Part shown: positions 20,703 through 31,531 of the stretch, piece by piece
How positions within the stretch are numbered: the first letter of the stretch is position 1
Layout of the letters: each line of letters begins with the position of its first letter
NCBI GenBank assembly: GCA_022385755.1
Contig: MU278348.1
Coordinates: 1,865,470-1,929,469, forward strand
Reading direction: 5' to 3'
Length of the DNA stretch: 64,000 nt
Source of the DNA: Trametopsis cervina
Taxonomy: Eukaryota; Basidiomycota; Agaricomycetes; Polyporales; Irpicaceae
The notes under the pieces: generated by a model
What the model was told of the DNA's origin: nothing
Seen by the model: the letters and a program-made list of their open reading frames with translations, nothing else
Database searches by the model: none
Made by a program: the position numbers and the translations under genes

Positions 20703-23606
20703 TTATTGTATTGTTGGTGGGTACCACCAGAGAATGTTTACTATCCACATAACGCCAAGTATCATCAATAACCTCGCCTTCAAACCAGCATACCATGGTT
20801 TCTCGCCGTACCATATACGGAAACCTGGAGCAGGTCTTGGAGAACCGTTTCCTTCTGCCAGGCGGTCAACCCATCGACGAGGTGCCCGTGCGGGGGTATC
20901 CGGCTCGGGGGGAAGTATATTGCCTTCAGTGTCTTTGCGAACAGGAAGTTCCATGGTGTCGGATGCTTCAAATATAACCTGGCCTTCGTCGTCGCCATCG
21001 GCATTCTGTTCACGCGTCGGGGCGTTCACAGGCGGAGGCAACGTAGCAGGCGGTTGTTCATCGCATAGCCATTTCGTAAGCTCGCCGGTGGCTAGTGCGA
21101 CGTTGTGAGAGACGTAGATGAATATGATGGTCGTCACAGCCATGTTCACCGATCGCCACCTGGCTCCAGGAATAACGATGAGGATTCCTTTAGTGTCGCC
21201 AGCGAGCCATAAATGATACTGGATAATGAATGTCTCTAGGGAACATTTGCCAATGAAGACGAACGCTTTCGACGACGCAGATCGGAGGACGGCGTTGGCA
21301 TTTCGAAGGATGACGAAGGCGACAACCGGTAGGAATGAGATGAGGGGATGCCACGTGTTGTAGGCGAACTTGTCCATCGTCAGTTCGAATACGAAGAACC
21401 AGGCGAGGACCAGAGCCGATGCACCGGCAGCGACTTTCGTCACGAGGGGCCACATTGGATGTTCAGTCCAATGCAGTTCGCGAGACTTGATCACCAGAAT
21501 AGCCGCGAGCATGCCGGCGTAGACGATGAAGATGTCGAGGTTGACGCGGAACGACCATTCCTTCGCTGACCAATGAATTCCTGCAAGTCGTTCCAGGAAT
21601 CCAAAGAAGAATCCGAGTAGCCACTCGGTCTTCATGAATAGCGCCACAAGCGTCATGGACAGGAAGATCTTGATCACGAGGAATACCGTGCGGTCGTTGT
21701 ATTTTGCGCCTACCAGCATAGTCGCATAGATGATAATGTACCACCAGGAGACCAGAGGCGAGAAGTAATACGATATGTAGTCGGTATTCATGGTATACGC
21801 GAGGATGAGAGTGGACAGGTTGATCCTGATGAGAATCTGCACGTAAGACCTTGAATTAGGTGGGAGATCCCAGTAGAGTCTGCATGAACACTCGCCTGGG
21901 CCACTCGCGTAAAGCCATAATCAGCCTTCTTGAGGTAGAAACTCGTGTGTCCGTAACCTGTCATAAATAGATAGGATGCGACAAGGACACGTATAGGATT
22001 ATAAATCCCTGAGATTTTCGACGCGCCAACATAGTGGTAAATCAGGATTGCGACTGGTGGTGCAATGGTTAACAGGTCATACGAGCAGCTCAAAATGTGG
22101 CGTACGTACTTTGCATCCAGCCTTTCCATTCATCGGTCTGCTCTCTGTTCAGAATTCCAAGGTCTTTGTCCGCACGCTGGACTGTTAACAAGCCCAAGCC
22201 AAGACTAAGCAAGGATAAAAAGGCGAATGTCCATGGACTGAACTGCTTTTGTTCCTTCAGCCAGAATCCTGTTCTATCGGCGACGTATATAACGGCGACC
22301 GCAGCGCTCACGACCAAGATAGGGATTTGGTCTTTGGGGATGAGCGGGCTGTCATTAGTTTTGGCATCTGAAATACCTCATCAACACAGGTAGACGAGGA
22401 CTTCGGGGTGAGATGCTCACTATATCGGTGCACAAGGAACCAGAGCACTGGCCACCATAGTATAAATCCAGCCAGGATGAGGAAGTGTAAGAAGGTGGGC
22501 CATGGGTAGCTGCTACAGCACGTTTTGTCCAAGGGGAAGGTCTTCGGGAGGACGTCGTTGCAACGCAAATTAAGCAGGATCGTAGCCTGCAATTTAACCA
22601 CTGCAGGGGAATAATGTAGGCCGTCTTCAGTTTGCGTTGTATCAAGCATCCTATTGAATACCGACGGGAACCACATGGGAGTTGATGGCGCGCGAGGACC
22701 AGAGCCAAAGAACACGAAAGGGTCGACAGATGAAGGTGGTCTTATTCTGTGCTCGAGGTCGGAGTTCATAGCATCGATGTCCGAAGCGTATATCGTGGTG
22801 GCACGCTGCGGAGAGAGCTTCGGAGGAACAATGTCCTCGATAGGTAGGACCACCACTGTATCTGCAGGCGGAGACGAGGCATTGGAGATAGTCTCAATTG
22901 CGGATTGCATTGTCGACTCCCAGGCAGGAAGGCCTCCTGACGTTGAAGCATAGCGCAGGTACCAGAGACCGGATCCCAGAACTAAGAGGGCAGGACGATC
23001 ACCATTCCCTCCAGGTCGGCGGTCCGGCGATGACGAAGGGCGAAGGTACTCTTGCGTGGTGGACGTATTCAGGAAGGGAGCCCAGTGAAAGCTCAACTCT
23101 ACACCGCTTTCCGCCTGGTAAACATAGTCTTGATGCTTGCCTGTGCCGTCTGGAGGGGCGGTGGGAAGTGCAGGATCAAGGGCATGGGCGAACTGGAAGA
23201 ACAGTAATCTTGTCACAGAGTCGCCGACGAACACCACTTGTCTGGAGGCCAGGCAAGAGGAGACGTCGGTTTTCTTGTAGTTGTATAGCATGCAGCCTGG
23301 CCATTGCTTCTTGAGTCCTGGACGCGTGATGAACAACGAAGAGAGACGCACCATCTGGCTGCCAACTCACGAACTTGTCATCTAACCATCGCCCTCGACT
23401 CAATAACGATTGGCAATGTTGAGGGTCGACACGGTCTAAGAGGGCAGGGATTGTTAGGGTCACTCCGACACCCTGCCAAGTAGTTGCGACGCACCAAGCA
23501 GGAGAAATCTGAAAAGTCCGAGAGCCAGCGCACATACAAAAGCCGCTGAAGCAGCGTAGTGGCCGATATTCGGGTTCACCGAGAAGGAGGTTCGTTTCAA
23601 CGCCAT
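20703..23606 (-). CDS. CAS1: CAS1-type O-acetyltransferase, multi-pass membrane protein
   Basis: Six exons (23495-23606, 23352-23435, 22421-23296, 22110-22367, 21896-22053, 20703-21836) give 873 aa. After an N-terminal membrane anchor comes a luminal PC-esterase domain with the catalytic Ser in '[14 protein letters not shown]' and the Asp/His in 'TEDGLHYSP'. The rest is the Cas1p ten-TM acyltransferase region, for example '[19 protein letters not shown]', '[20 protein letters not shown]' and '[19 protein letters not shown]'. In Cryptococcus, Cas1 O-acetylates capsule glucuronoxylomannan; in other fungi cell-wall or Golgi glycans are the likely substrate. The cytosolic tail is charged. The intron before exon 6 begins with GC (GCGAGT) if the conserved Val-Ala-Gln is kept. 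Start is the ATG just before the first TM. Confidence 0.92.
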
Positions 23607-23921
23607 ACCAGGCTCGGCATGCACACAGAGGGTGCCGTCGTGTAGAACGAGTCAAAGTAGCTAGTGGGACATAGGAAATTGTTTGGGCTGTCGTTACGTC
23701 GAAGAGCAGCTCGCGCGCCTATACGCGTCTATGAAGCTGTGGCCAGCTATAATTACGTGCTTTACCGCCCGAAAGTCTCGTACGAAACAATAGAGCGCTA
23801 TTCAAAGTTTACTCGACCCGCTGAGGCAAGATCACCGAAACGGCTTTAGATAGATGACACTGCAACAATGTACTACTAGTAAATAATAGCTCTACTCTAT
23901 ATGTTTCTACATTCGAAAAGA
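23607..23921. other. intergenic, CAS1 upstream region
   Basis: About 315 bases between CAS1 and the phytase stop. Nothing specific was seen. Confidence 0.35.
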
Positions 23922-26017
23922 TTAGCGACGAGGCGGCTTGCCGTTCGTAATTTTGTTCGGAACGCCGGGGCTCGTGTAGTTAGCTGTGCAGTCAAAGGTC
24001 CAGTCCTCCGCAGCGACGAGTTCCGTAATGCCAGCAATGAAAGAGTCCAGCGGGCACAGGCCGTCAGCGTTCTTATGCGACGCGCACTGCTTGATGCCCG
24101 TCAGCGGGACGACAGCATCGTTCAATATCCAGCGGATAGAGGGGACGAGGGTGGAGTTCTTGGAGGATGCGGGGCATTCCAACACTTGGCCGACCATGTT
24201 AGCAGCGAACGGTGCAATGTTCTGAACGTGGTATGCCTAATGATGATAATGTTAACACGAGAATCACATATATCAGGTGTAATAGGAGCTCACGTTGTTA
24301 GAGGGAATGTGAGTGAGAGGGAGAGGGCCAGCAGTGTTGAAGCTGGTGAAGTTCATGGCCGAGATGACTGAACACAGTCAGCCAAGTTCATACATCGTCA
24401 AAATTGAGACAATACTCACTAACTGAGATGACAGTGTCATGTGTGAAGTCGAAGTAACTGATGCAAACAATCAGCTTAGTGGTCACAGGACTGCGATAAT
24501 TGAGAACATACATGGGTTGGTCAACGGGGAAGGTGATGTTGCTGCTGTCTTGCGTAGTGTTGAGGCTGGATCCTCCCGTGGGGAGTGTGTGCATCAAGCG
24601 AGCGAGCAGCTCCTGGACATAGCCAATGCCCTGTGCGGCAGTGTTAGGGTTACCGGGTCCAGCACCGTACCAGAAGTTAAGGTCTGCGAAGCTGGTTGTC
24701 AGCACAACATCTCAGGAAAATCTTTCTGCTAACTAACCAAGAGAGTACTCGTAACCTTCCCACTCCTTCTCCGTGAAGAGCGAGCAGAAGTCAGAAGCTC
24801 CGAGGGAAACGGTCTCGAATGCGCACAAGCCCTGCATAGCATACGCAATATCGGTAGTCACATTCAATCCCTTGATGTGGGACTGCAGCCGTTTGGCGGC
24901 GTCTTTCAGGTAAACGGGTACCCAGGCCTCAGTGGCTTTCGATCCGAAGTCGAAGAATAAGTCGCCGTCAGGCAAGCAGTTCTCCCAGGGTGCGAGTGTG
25001 GCGTTGGAGGGCTCGTTCTCAATCTGAATCTCGAGGTTGTACGCGTTCTGGTACGACTGAACGCCGAAGAAGCCTGCTGCGAAGTTGATCCTGCAGTCAA
25101 GTCAGCATTACACTCGCGATGCCACAATACCATATTACCCACGCAGAGTCGACCATACGTGCTAAAAAGGCAAGCGTTTAGTTAGCGACATATGAACACC
25201 AAAAATGGACCAAAGACAAACCTTCGGATGTCGTACGGAAGACCGGGGGGTGAGTGAAGCCATCGAGCAGCTTTCCGTACATGATACGGAACGAGGTGCC
25301 ACGCTCGAATCTAGAAGTTATCGTCAATTTTCGATTGCGTTATTCGCGAGGAATGTACATACAGCTGCTGCTGTCCGAAGGGCGTGAGGAGCTCAGCGCC
25401 CAACTTGTAGTTCCAAGTGTTCAAAAACTCCAGAGGACCACTGGCAGTGAAACCGGTGGAGTTGGCCACGCTGTGCAAAGCAGTGGCAAACTTCGCGGGA
25501 GGGTCACCAGCGGCTGGGTACCGGGCACCATGGCGTTGCACCAGGTGAACCTGTTTGATCTCACATCCCGCCGGGGCGCGCGCGCTGGCGCCAGGCAGAC
25601 CATTCGCCTTCGAGTCGACGGAGAAAAACGGCGAGAGGTTGCCCCAGCTTTGAGCGGGGTTGAAGCTCTTCGACGATCCCGGCTTGGTGCCCAGCAGAAT
25701 CTGCGGCGGCTCAAGAGGGAAAATGTCGCCCTTGCGGGGAGCGGCAGTTTGCGCCAGGAAAGGCTGGTCGCCAGCTACACGAGAGTATATCAGCAAAGAG
25801 TGTCTACTAGTACGTTTGTTACAAACTCACTTGGGGTTGGGCCAGCGAACCCGACGACGCTCGGTGACGGGAAGTCACTCGGGTCGGGGGTGGTCACGGT
25901 TGCTGTCCAGACGTCGCTGGACGTGGCTCCTGCGAAAGACGAGGCTTTCGGTAGGGACGGCGATGCTCCTACGAGCATCAAAGGCAGGAGGTTCACGAGA
26001 GCGAGCAGGCGAAGCAT
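23922..26017 (-). CDS. secreted phytase / histidine acid phosphatase
   Basis: Releases phosphate from phytate or other phosphomonoesters outside the cell. Nine exons (25831-26017, 25363-25774, 25222-25310, 25143-25161, 24738-25090, 24512-24683, 24420-24457, 24294-24367, 23922-24236) give 552 aa. The first 20 residues ('LRLLALVNLLPLMLVGASPS') are a signal peptide. The catalytic motif 'VQRHGARYP' follows at about residue 155 and the proton donor His-Asp in 'YFDFTHDTVIS'. 'RMVDSAINFAAGFFG' is rebuilt from three exons, one of only 19 nt. There are many Cys and N-glycosylation sites ('NSTG', 'NVTT', 'NYTS'). This is typical of basidiomycete 6-phytases, though phytate specificity is not proven. Phosphate-regulated expression is likely from the family but not visible. 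Confidence 0.92.
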
Positions 26018-26887
26018 TATGAAGGTGTGGCGGCTACCGTGAGTTGCGTAGCCCTTCCCCGCCCATATTTAAAGCGTTGGAGACATGGAAATATACCTCC
26101 ACCATCATGTCGCGACGTACGGTTCCTGACGCATATGGTCCTGCTCTCCGGTTATTCCGTCATTGCGATCTGGGGGTGACTGGACGCGCGTTTCACGTTT
26201 CCTTATCACCACACAAGAGTCGATCAACGACGGCCGCCCAAAGCCGCCTCATGCCGAATATTTTCTCATAATCTCTATCGCACGCACCTACAACCATGAT
26301 ATTTACCATCGCACGTTTTCTAATGCGAGACAACAACTCTGAAACATGCAGTGTTGAAGAGTCTGTTGCCGGGCTCGAGGGCTTTAGCAGATCTCTATAA
26401 GCTTCCCCACCACCGACGTTGGATCTGCAAAGGCACTCCCGCGATGCTTCCGGGTCGGCACGATAGTTGACTGATCCGCTAGTATGAAGTCTGGGAACGT
26501 CCCTGAGACAGGACACGGCGCACGTTGGGCTACTCGGCAAGTGCGATGGCCACGCACGATATTCAGCTCCGCGGAGGTTTGTGCAAAAATAGTATCGTGA
26601 TTCAAATGTCCATGCGGGGAATTGGATAAGGGCATGCAAAGAGACAAGCGTAGGTACAGTCCGTGAGCTGTGGTGAAAAGTCCGAATACGAATGAGTATA
26701 GGTACATAGTAGTCCGTGCAGGCGATGAGTCTATATGCTTGCGCCGCCTGACGTAGTGAAGCCTGATATCGAGGGCCAGTCAATGCGTGACAGGCTCATA
26801 CGGATCCTAGCTTACCAGTTCTAATTTACATCAAAGTGGAAGGGCGAGAGGAAGTCAGCCTCGAAATCGCAGCCAGTCGTGTGGAGC
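26018..26887. other. intergenic, phytase promoter region
   Basis: About 870 bases upstream of the phytase and downstream of the rhomboid stop. A TTTAAATATG element on the minus strand (about 26065-26075) may be the phytase TATA box. A 196-codon minus-strand frame (26193-26783) looks spurious. Confidence 0.4.
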
Positions 26888-28841
26888 TTACCCTTGACAG
26901 TGGTTGTTTGCTGAAGTTGGGATGCATGAGAGGTATCGGCACCAAGAGCAGGCTGTTCTCAGACGGTATTGGGTCAGAACAGCCTTACTATTGTCATGAA
27001 ATACTTACCTGCATATGGGTCGCTGGTGTAGAAGTTGCGAATAAGGACTACGAAGAGAACAACCGCAAGGGGGACTGCTGCAACTCTCAGGCCCCACGTA
27101 ATGATTTGGTGTCTCCTAGAGGCACTGATTATAGGATAGAGTATCATGCCTACCAAGAGGCCCATCAAGAAACCGCCAATGTGGGCTGCGCAAATAGTGA
27201 GGTTTAGACATGAGAATCATAGAGATATAACGACTCACCAAAGTTATCAACGTCTTCAGATAGTTGGTTGTCAGTCAGAAGAGACATGAAAGAATACTAT
27301 TTGCTCACAGGGTATGAACCCAACGGCAAGACCAATGATGAGTTCAATGATCATCAGAATCAACTGTACATAGAAATCAATTATCAGGGAGGATGTATAA
27401 CGGAGGAATAACGCACCTTGCGACCTGGACGATATGTGTACTTCCAATGGAAGAAAAGATCTATCCAATTAACCTGCAGGCGGGGGTCTATTGGGTGACT
27501 GTCCTAAGGAATGACTATCATCAAACTCACCGCAACCGTTCCAAATATGGCGCCACTTGCACCAACAGAGGGTGCAGCAACAAGAGCAAAGTTCCCTCCG
27601 AGCACATTCCTGTGTACCTTCCGGGCTGAGTATAATATTTTGCACGATTGACAATAAAATGACTAACCCGAATATTCCAGCTGCAACGTACAGCAGTAGA
27701 AATCCTGCTGAGCCCATTTCTTTCTCAACCTGAGACAGAGTGTGTTCAATACTTGATAGTCAAGGACGGAAATGCTGTATCACCTCCGCAGACGCGGTCA
27801 GCTGCGCTAGCATGTTCAGTGCGAAATGAATGATACCCGCATGGAGGAACACGGGTGTGATGAATCTGATATACTAGTTAATACAACCCCATCTGCGAGC
27901 CTGAATGAGATGTACCTGAACCATTGGTTTGGCTCCGTTTCATGGAATCCGCTGAAACCGCAGACCTCTTCAAGGGGACAGAGACGATCGGGAGGGTTCT
28001 GAGTGTCGTTCAAACCTACACCAAGCAACTATAAATAACGTCATTCCGATACATTCGGAGAGCGTACATGCAAAAGGCGTAGACAGAGGTAGGCCTTGAA
28101 CCTCTTTCATGCAAGGCGGAAACCGCGCGCCCGCGTTGATGAGAGCACTTTGTGAGGGACCGAGCATCGGATTGACGACGGGCTGTACGGCTTATTGATC
28201 AAATGCCATGGGCTAGAACCAGATGTACACTTACGTGGAAGGATAATGGAGTCCCTTGAGCTTTCGCATTAAGCACAAGTTCGTAAATGAACACGCCAAG
28301 CATAGCCACAGCAAGGGCCCATGCTGTCAGGTTCAACGTTAGGTCGTTCGCAACACAGGTTCGGCCAGTCTGAGGTGCCCATCTACTCACCAACATATGC
28401 ATGTTTCTGCCGTCCGAGACCTCGCCGCTTGCGGTCTATGCGCTCTTGGAGGCTGTTTCTCCCTGCGTCCGGGGCAATTGCAAGGAATCGCGAGAGAGGC
28501 CTGGCCTTCTCATTCATTGGTCGAGCATTCCTCACGTCGTACATGTCATCGGCATATTCTTCAGAATCATGACGCTCTTCAGAGATATAGATAGTCAGAT
28601 ATGTGAAGAGTCACGTACCCAAATCCTCGTAAGTCTTTGGTCTCTGCACATCTGTGGGGTCATATTCCTCCGGTTTGCCATAGAGTTCCTGTACAGAGGA
28701 GCTCTCGTGCCCTTCGTGGAATCCATCGTTGTGGTCTTCGCTCGGTAGTAAAGTGGCGGATTCGGAACCTGTCCTAGAATGCGCCCGTATCACGGCTTCA
28801 TGGTCGAACGGCTCGTCCTCAGGTCGCTGGTGAAATGACAT
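26888..28841 (-). CDS. rhomboid-family intramembrane serine protease
   Basis: Cuts membrane proteins within the bilayer. The gene has about ten short exons; the first ends near 28611 and the last exon ends at 26888. About 170 cytosolic residues ('ERIDRKRRGLGRQKHAYVAW' ends this part) precede TM1. The loop 'VVNPMLGPSQSALINAGARF' and its Cys residues are typical of the Drosophila Rhomboid-1-like secretase group. The catalytic Ser lies in 'GASGAIFG' (about 27545-27570) and the His in 'AHIGGFLMG' (about 27165-27190), so it should be active. Seven TMs are expected. The Cys-rich tail 'CSWCRYLSCIPTSANNHCQG' is rebuilt by the last splice. Not all exon edges were checked. Confidence 0.88.
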
Positions 28842-29090
28842 GGGTGGCGAAGGGGGTGAGTCGCGCGTATCTCAGTCTCAAGTGCGCAGAGTGTGTCAGG
28901 GTATGGTTGGTGCGGGTTCAAGATGGCGGCTGGTTGTCGTGCGACTTGCAGCACCAAGCAGTACTGTACAGGTATGTCACGGTAGCACTGCATGTCAGTT
29001 ACGACATAGGCAAAGTCCGAACTGCGTAGCCGCGCTAGCGCCCACGAAGTTCCTTGGCAGCGGGCGATATTACGTAACGATTGATCTGTG

Positions 29091-30936
29091 CTACGCAATA
29101 GGAAGGCCTTCGCTCTCTTTCCACTTCTCCATCAACGTATTACTGGGAGTGCCGAAAGGGTCTACTACTTTGCGTGCAACCTCTACGCCAGCAACTGGAA
29201 GACCGTTTGGCTCTATGAGGCCGAGCTGAAACAAGGATGAGTCTGCAGATCCAAAATTATACCGGCTTACACTCACCTGTACGAGGGCGGATGCCTGATC
29301 CCAGTAGCTAACGGGAATTACTCAGTTCGATTGGCATAGGAATCCACTGCATGAGGATCACGTACATGTGTCTGGGGCGGTACCGCTTGTAGTTAGTACG
29401 GCGCAGAGTTTGAAAGGTCGAGACGATGGCGTGGACACTCACTCAAAAGTCAGTTTGTCGCCTCTGAACGCAACGATTCCTACTACGGTTAATTCGAGCG
29501 GTTTCCCGGTGGGTTTGACGCCAGGTAGAAAGTAGTCGATTTCCTGTAGAAGACCAGTCAGAGGCTATCTGGGAATATTGAGGTGAGGGTCCTACGGTAG
29601 TGTGCGTGCATTTATAGATCATTTCGTCGATGATGCGATCGGCTCCCACTGACGTGCAGATAGAAATAAGCGATCCGCAAACATGGGTTCAGGAACTACT
29701 GACCAGTACGTGAAACCGTTATCAACTCGGTATCAGGAGGGGTAACCTACAGTGTAATGGCTTGTCAATACGCTTTGAACAGGTATCATGCAGCTACTTA
29801 CATTCTCCTTCGTGAAGTGATACTACGGCTCTGAATCAGTAAAAACGCATCTTTATACCAGCTCATATTGACCTTGTAGAAGCGAGCGAGGTTATCGTAT
29901 CCAACGCCGCCTGTCAAAGTCGGAACATGGTTTACGTACGGAACCGGTACCTGAAGTAGGTGAGAGGCTGTTGGATCTGCTAGCCAGGATCGCATACCAT
30001 AGTGGCCATCGTCTCTGGTAATAAAGTGTGATGTGAGTTTTATTGGTTGCGGAGAGGTCCAGTTGATGCATACTTAGCGCATCTCTCTCCACGAATTCCT
30101 AGTTTCACGGCGTAAAGTGCAATCCTCTCCAAATCACGATTGTGGTCCTTACATAGTAGGTATGCTTTTCCCACAGCTTTTCCAGGTCAAACCGAGGTCC
30201 GAGTTGCCGACGAAGCAAATCCAACGTTCTGCTGTACGAAAGACCGACGGCAGATCTCGTATATATATCCACGCTCGTAGATTCCTCAGCAACAATGAGA
30301 GCCGGGGGCTTCATGTTGAAAGGGAATGGAGGTGATGAGGTGACCTTAGGGTACGTGAAGGCCTGTATCGGCTGCAGCAGCGAGCCGGTAGAAGAAGGAT
30401 CGATCGCACTGGTAGCTTCGATAGCGGCAAGCTCAATATCTCCCTGGGTAGAAGATAGGTGCAGGAGTGTCCTGCGCGGAAGGAAGACGTTAGATGATTC
30501 TATGTGAAAGATATTAAAACAAGACTCACGGCACATATGTCGCGTCTGCATTCTTCAGAAATAATAGGTCCGGCTTGTTCAGCGTAGGGCAGAAATGAAC
30601 TACCAATCGCAGGCTTTGCCGAGGTAGCTGGTCGTAGATAGAAGCAAGCGCATCTTGCTCAATACCATATGTGATTAAGGCCCATGACTGCCCACCGCCC
30701 AGTACACCGCTGAGCTCTTGCGTTGCCTCATGAACAGGGTGGCCAGCAACGATCTGGTAAACGTCGTAGCCTTCCTCTGAGAACTGTTCAATATCTCAGC
30801 TTAAATATTCAACGATAATGGAGATTTCGGAAATGCGAACCTGTGTGCACCAGCCTGCCTGCTCCTCCGCGATGTATAGTACCACAAGAGGTGGCGTACG
30901 CACTGATGCAACAGTATTTCGGAAAAGGCGAGACAT
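29091..30936 (-). CDS. dienelactone hydrolase-like / SnoaL-like fusion protein
   Basis: About eleven short exons from the ATG at 30936 ('SRLFRNTVASVRTPPLVVLY' follows the Met). The N-terminal 230 residues follow the dienelactone hydrolase (carboxymethylenebutenolidase) layout with 'FSEEGYDVYQIVAGHP' and 'LRLVVHFCPTL'. The nucleophile elbow, normally Gly-x-Cys-x-Gly, reads 'SWALITYGIE', so the catalytic Cys seems lost. After 'EKLWEKHTYYEFVERDA' comes an NTF2/SnoaL-like domain: 'VPYVNHVPTLTGG', 'GADRIIDEMIYKCTHT', 'EIDYFLPGVKPTGKPLELTV', 'YWDQASALVQLGLI' and 'GLPVAGVEVARKV'. The same two-domain layout is common in fungi. The activity is unknown; the SnoaL part may be the working domain. Confidence 0.8.
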
Positions 30937-31531
30937 AGTTGTAAACCTATCGCGATTAAGATCCAAAGGGGGCGTGTAGTGTGAGGTCCAAGTTGTGGGT
31001 CATGTGGAAAATACTCAGCAGGTGGTAAGTTCCCACAAGCCGCGAGCAACTCCGACGAAACAACTCTTGGGCGCCTAGATAATTTCTGATCTGCCCAGTG
31101 AGTCGTCTCGCTTTTCGAGCGACCTCCCTCTCATGATTCAGCCCGTATGCAACTGGACAACGTAGGTAATACTTTACATATAAAGACTTTGATCTGTAAA
31201 CATGTGGCTCACATACAGCGACCTCGGAAGAGTCTTCTTACATCACTGGCGCCTAAGTCTATTTGTTTGATGTGATCGTTCACCAGGGACGGAACCTAAC
31301 TGGGGTGGGACGAGCGACTGGCGAGTGGTAGCCACTATTCGGGCGCATGATTATTGCACGGTAATTGACTAAATAAGTTCCTGGCGCGGGAGTACAAATG
31401 TTCGTAGGGTACATTGAGTAGCTTCTACTATGTTCATGAGCAATGTCAGAATGATGGATTGGGAGACGATGAGCAGATACAAAGCAAAAGCGAAATGAGG
31501 CATAATTAACACAAATCCTTTGCCTAGGATG
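30937..31531. other. intergenic
   Basis: About 600 bases between two tandem minus-strand genes. No gene, repeat or clear element was seen. Confidence 0.4.

Noticed and set aside
26193..26783. 196-codon minus-strand open frame between the phytase and rhomboid genes
   Set aside because: No introns, no family motif, biased composition and no start context. It looks like a chance frame in the phytase promoter.
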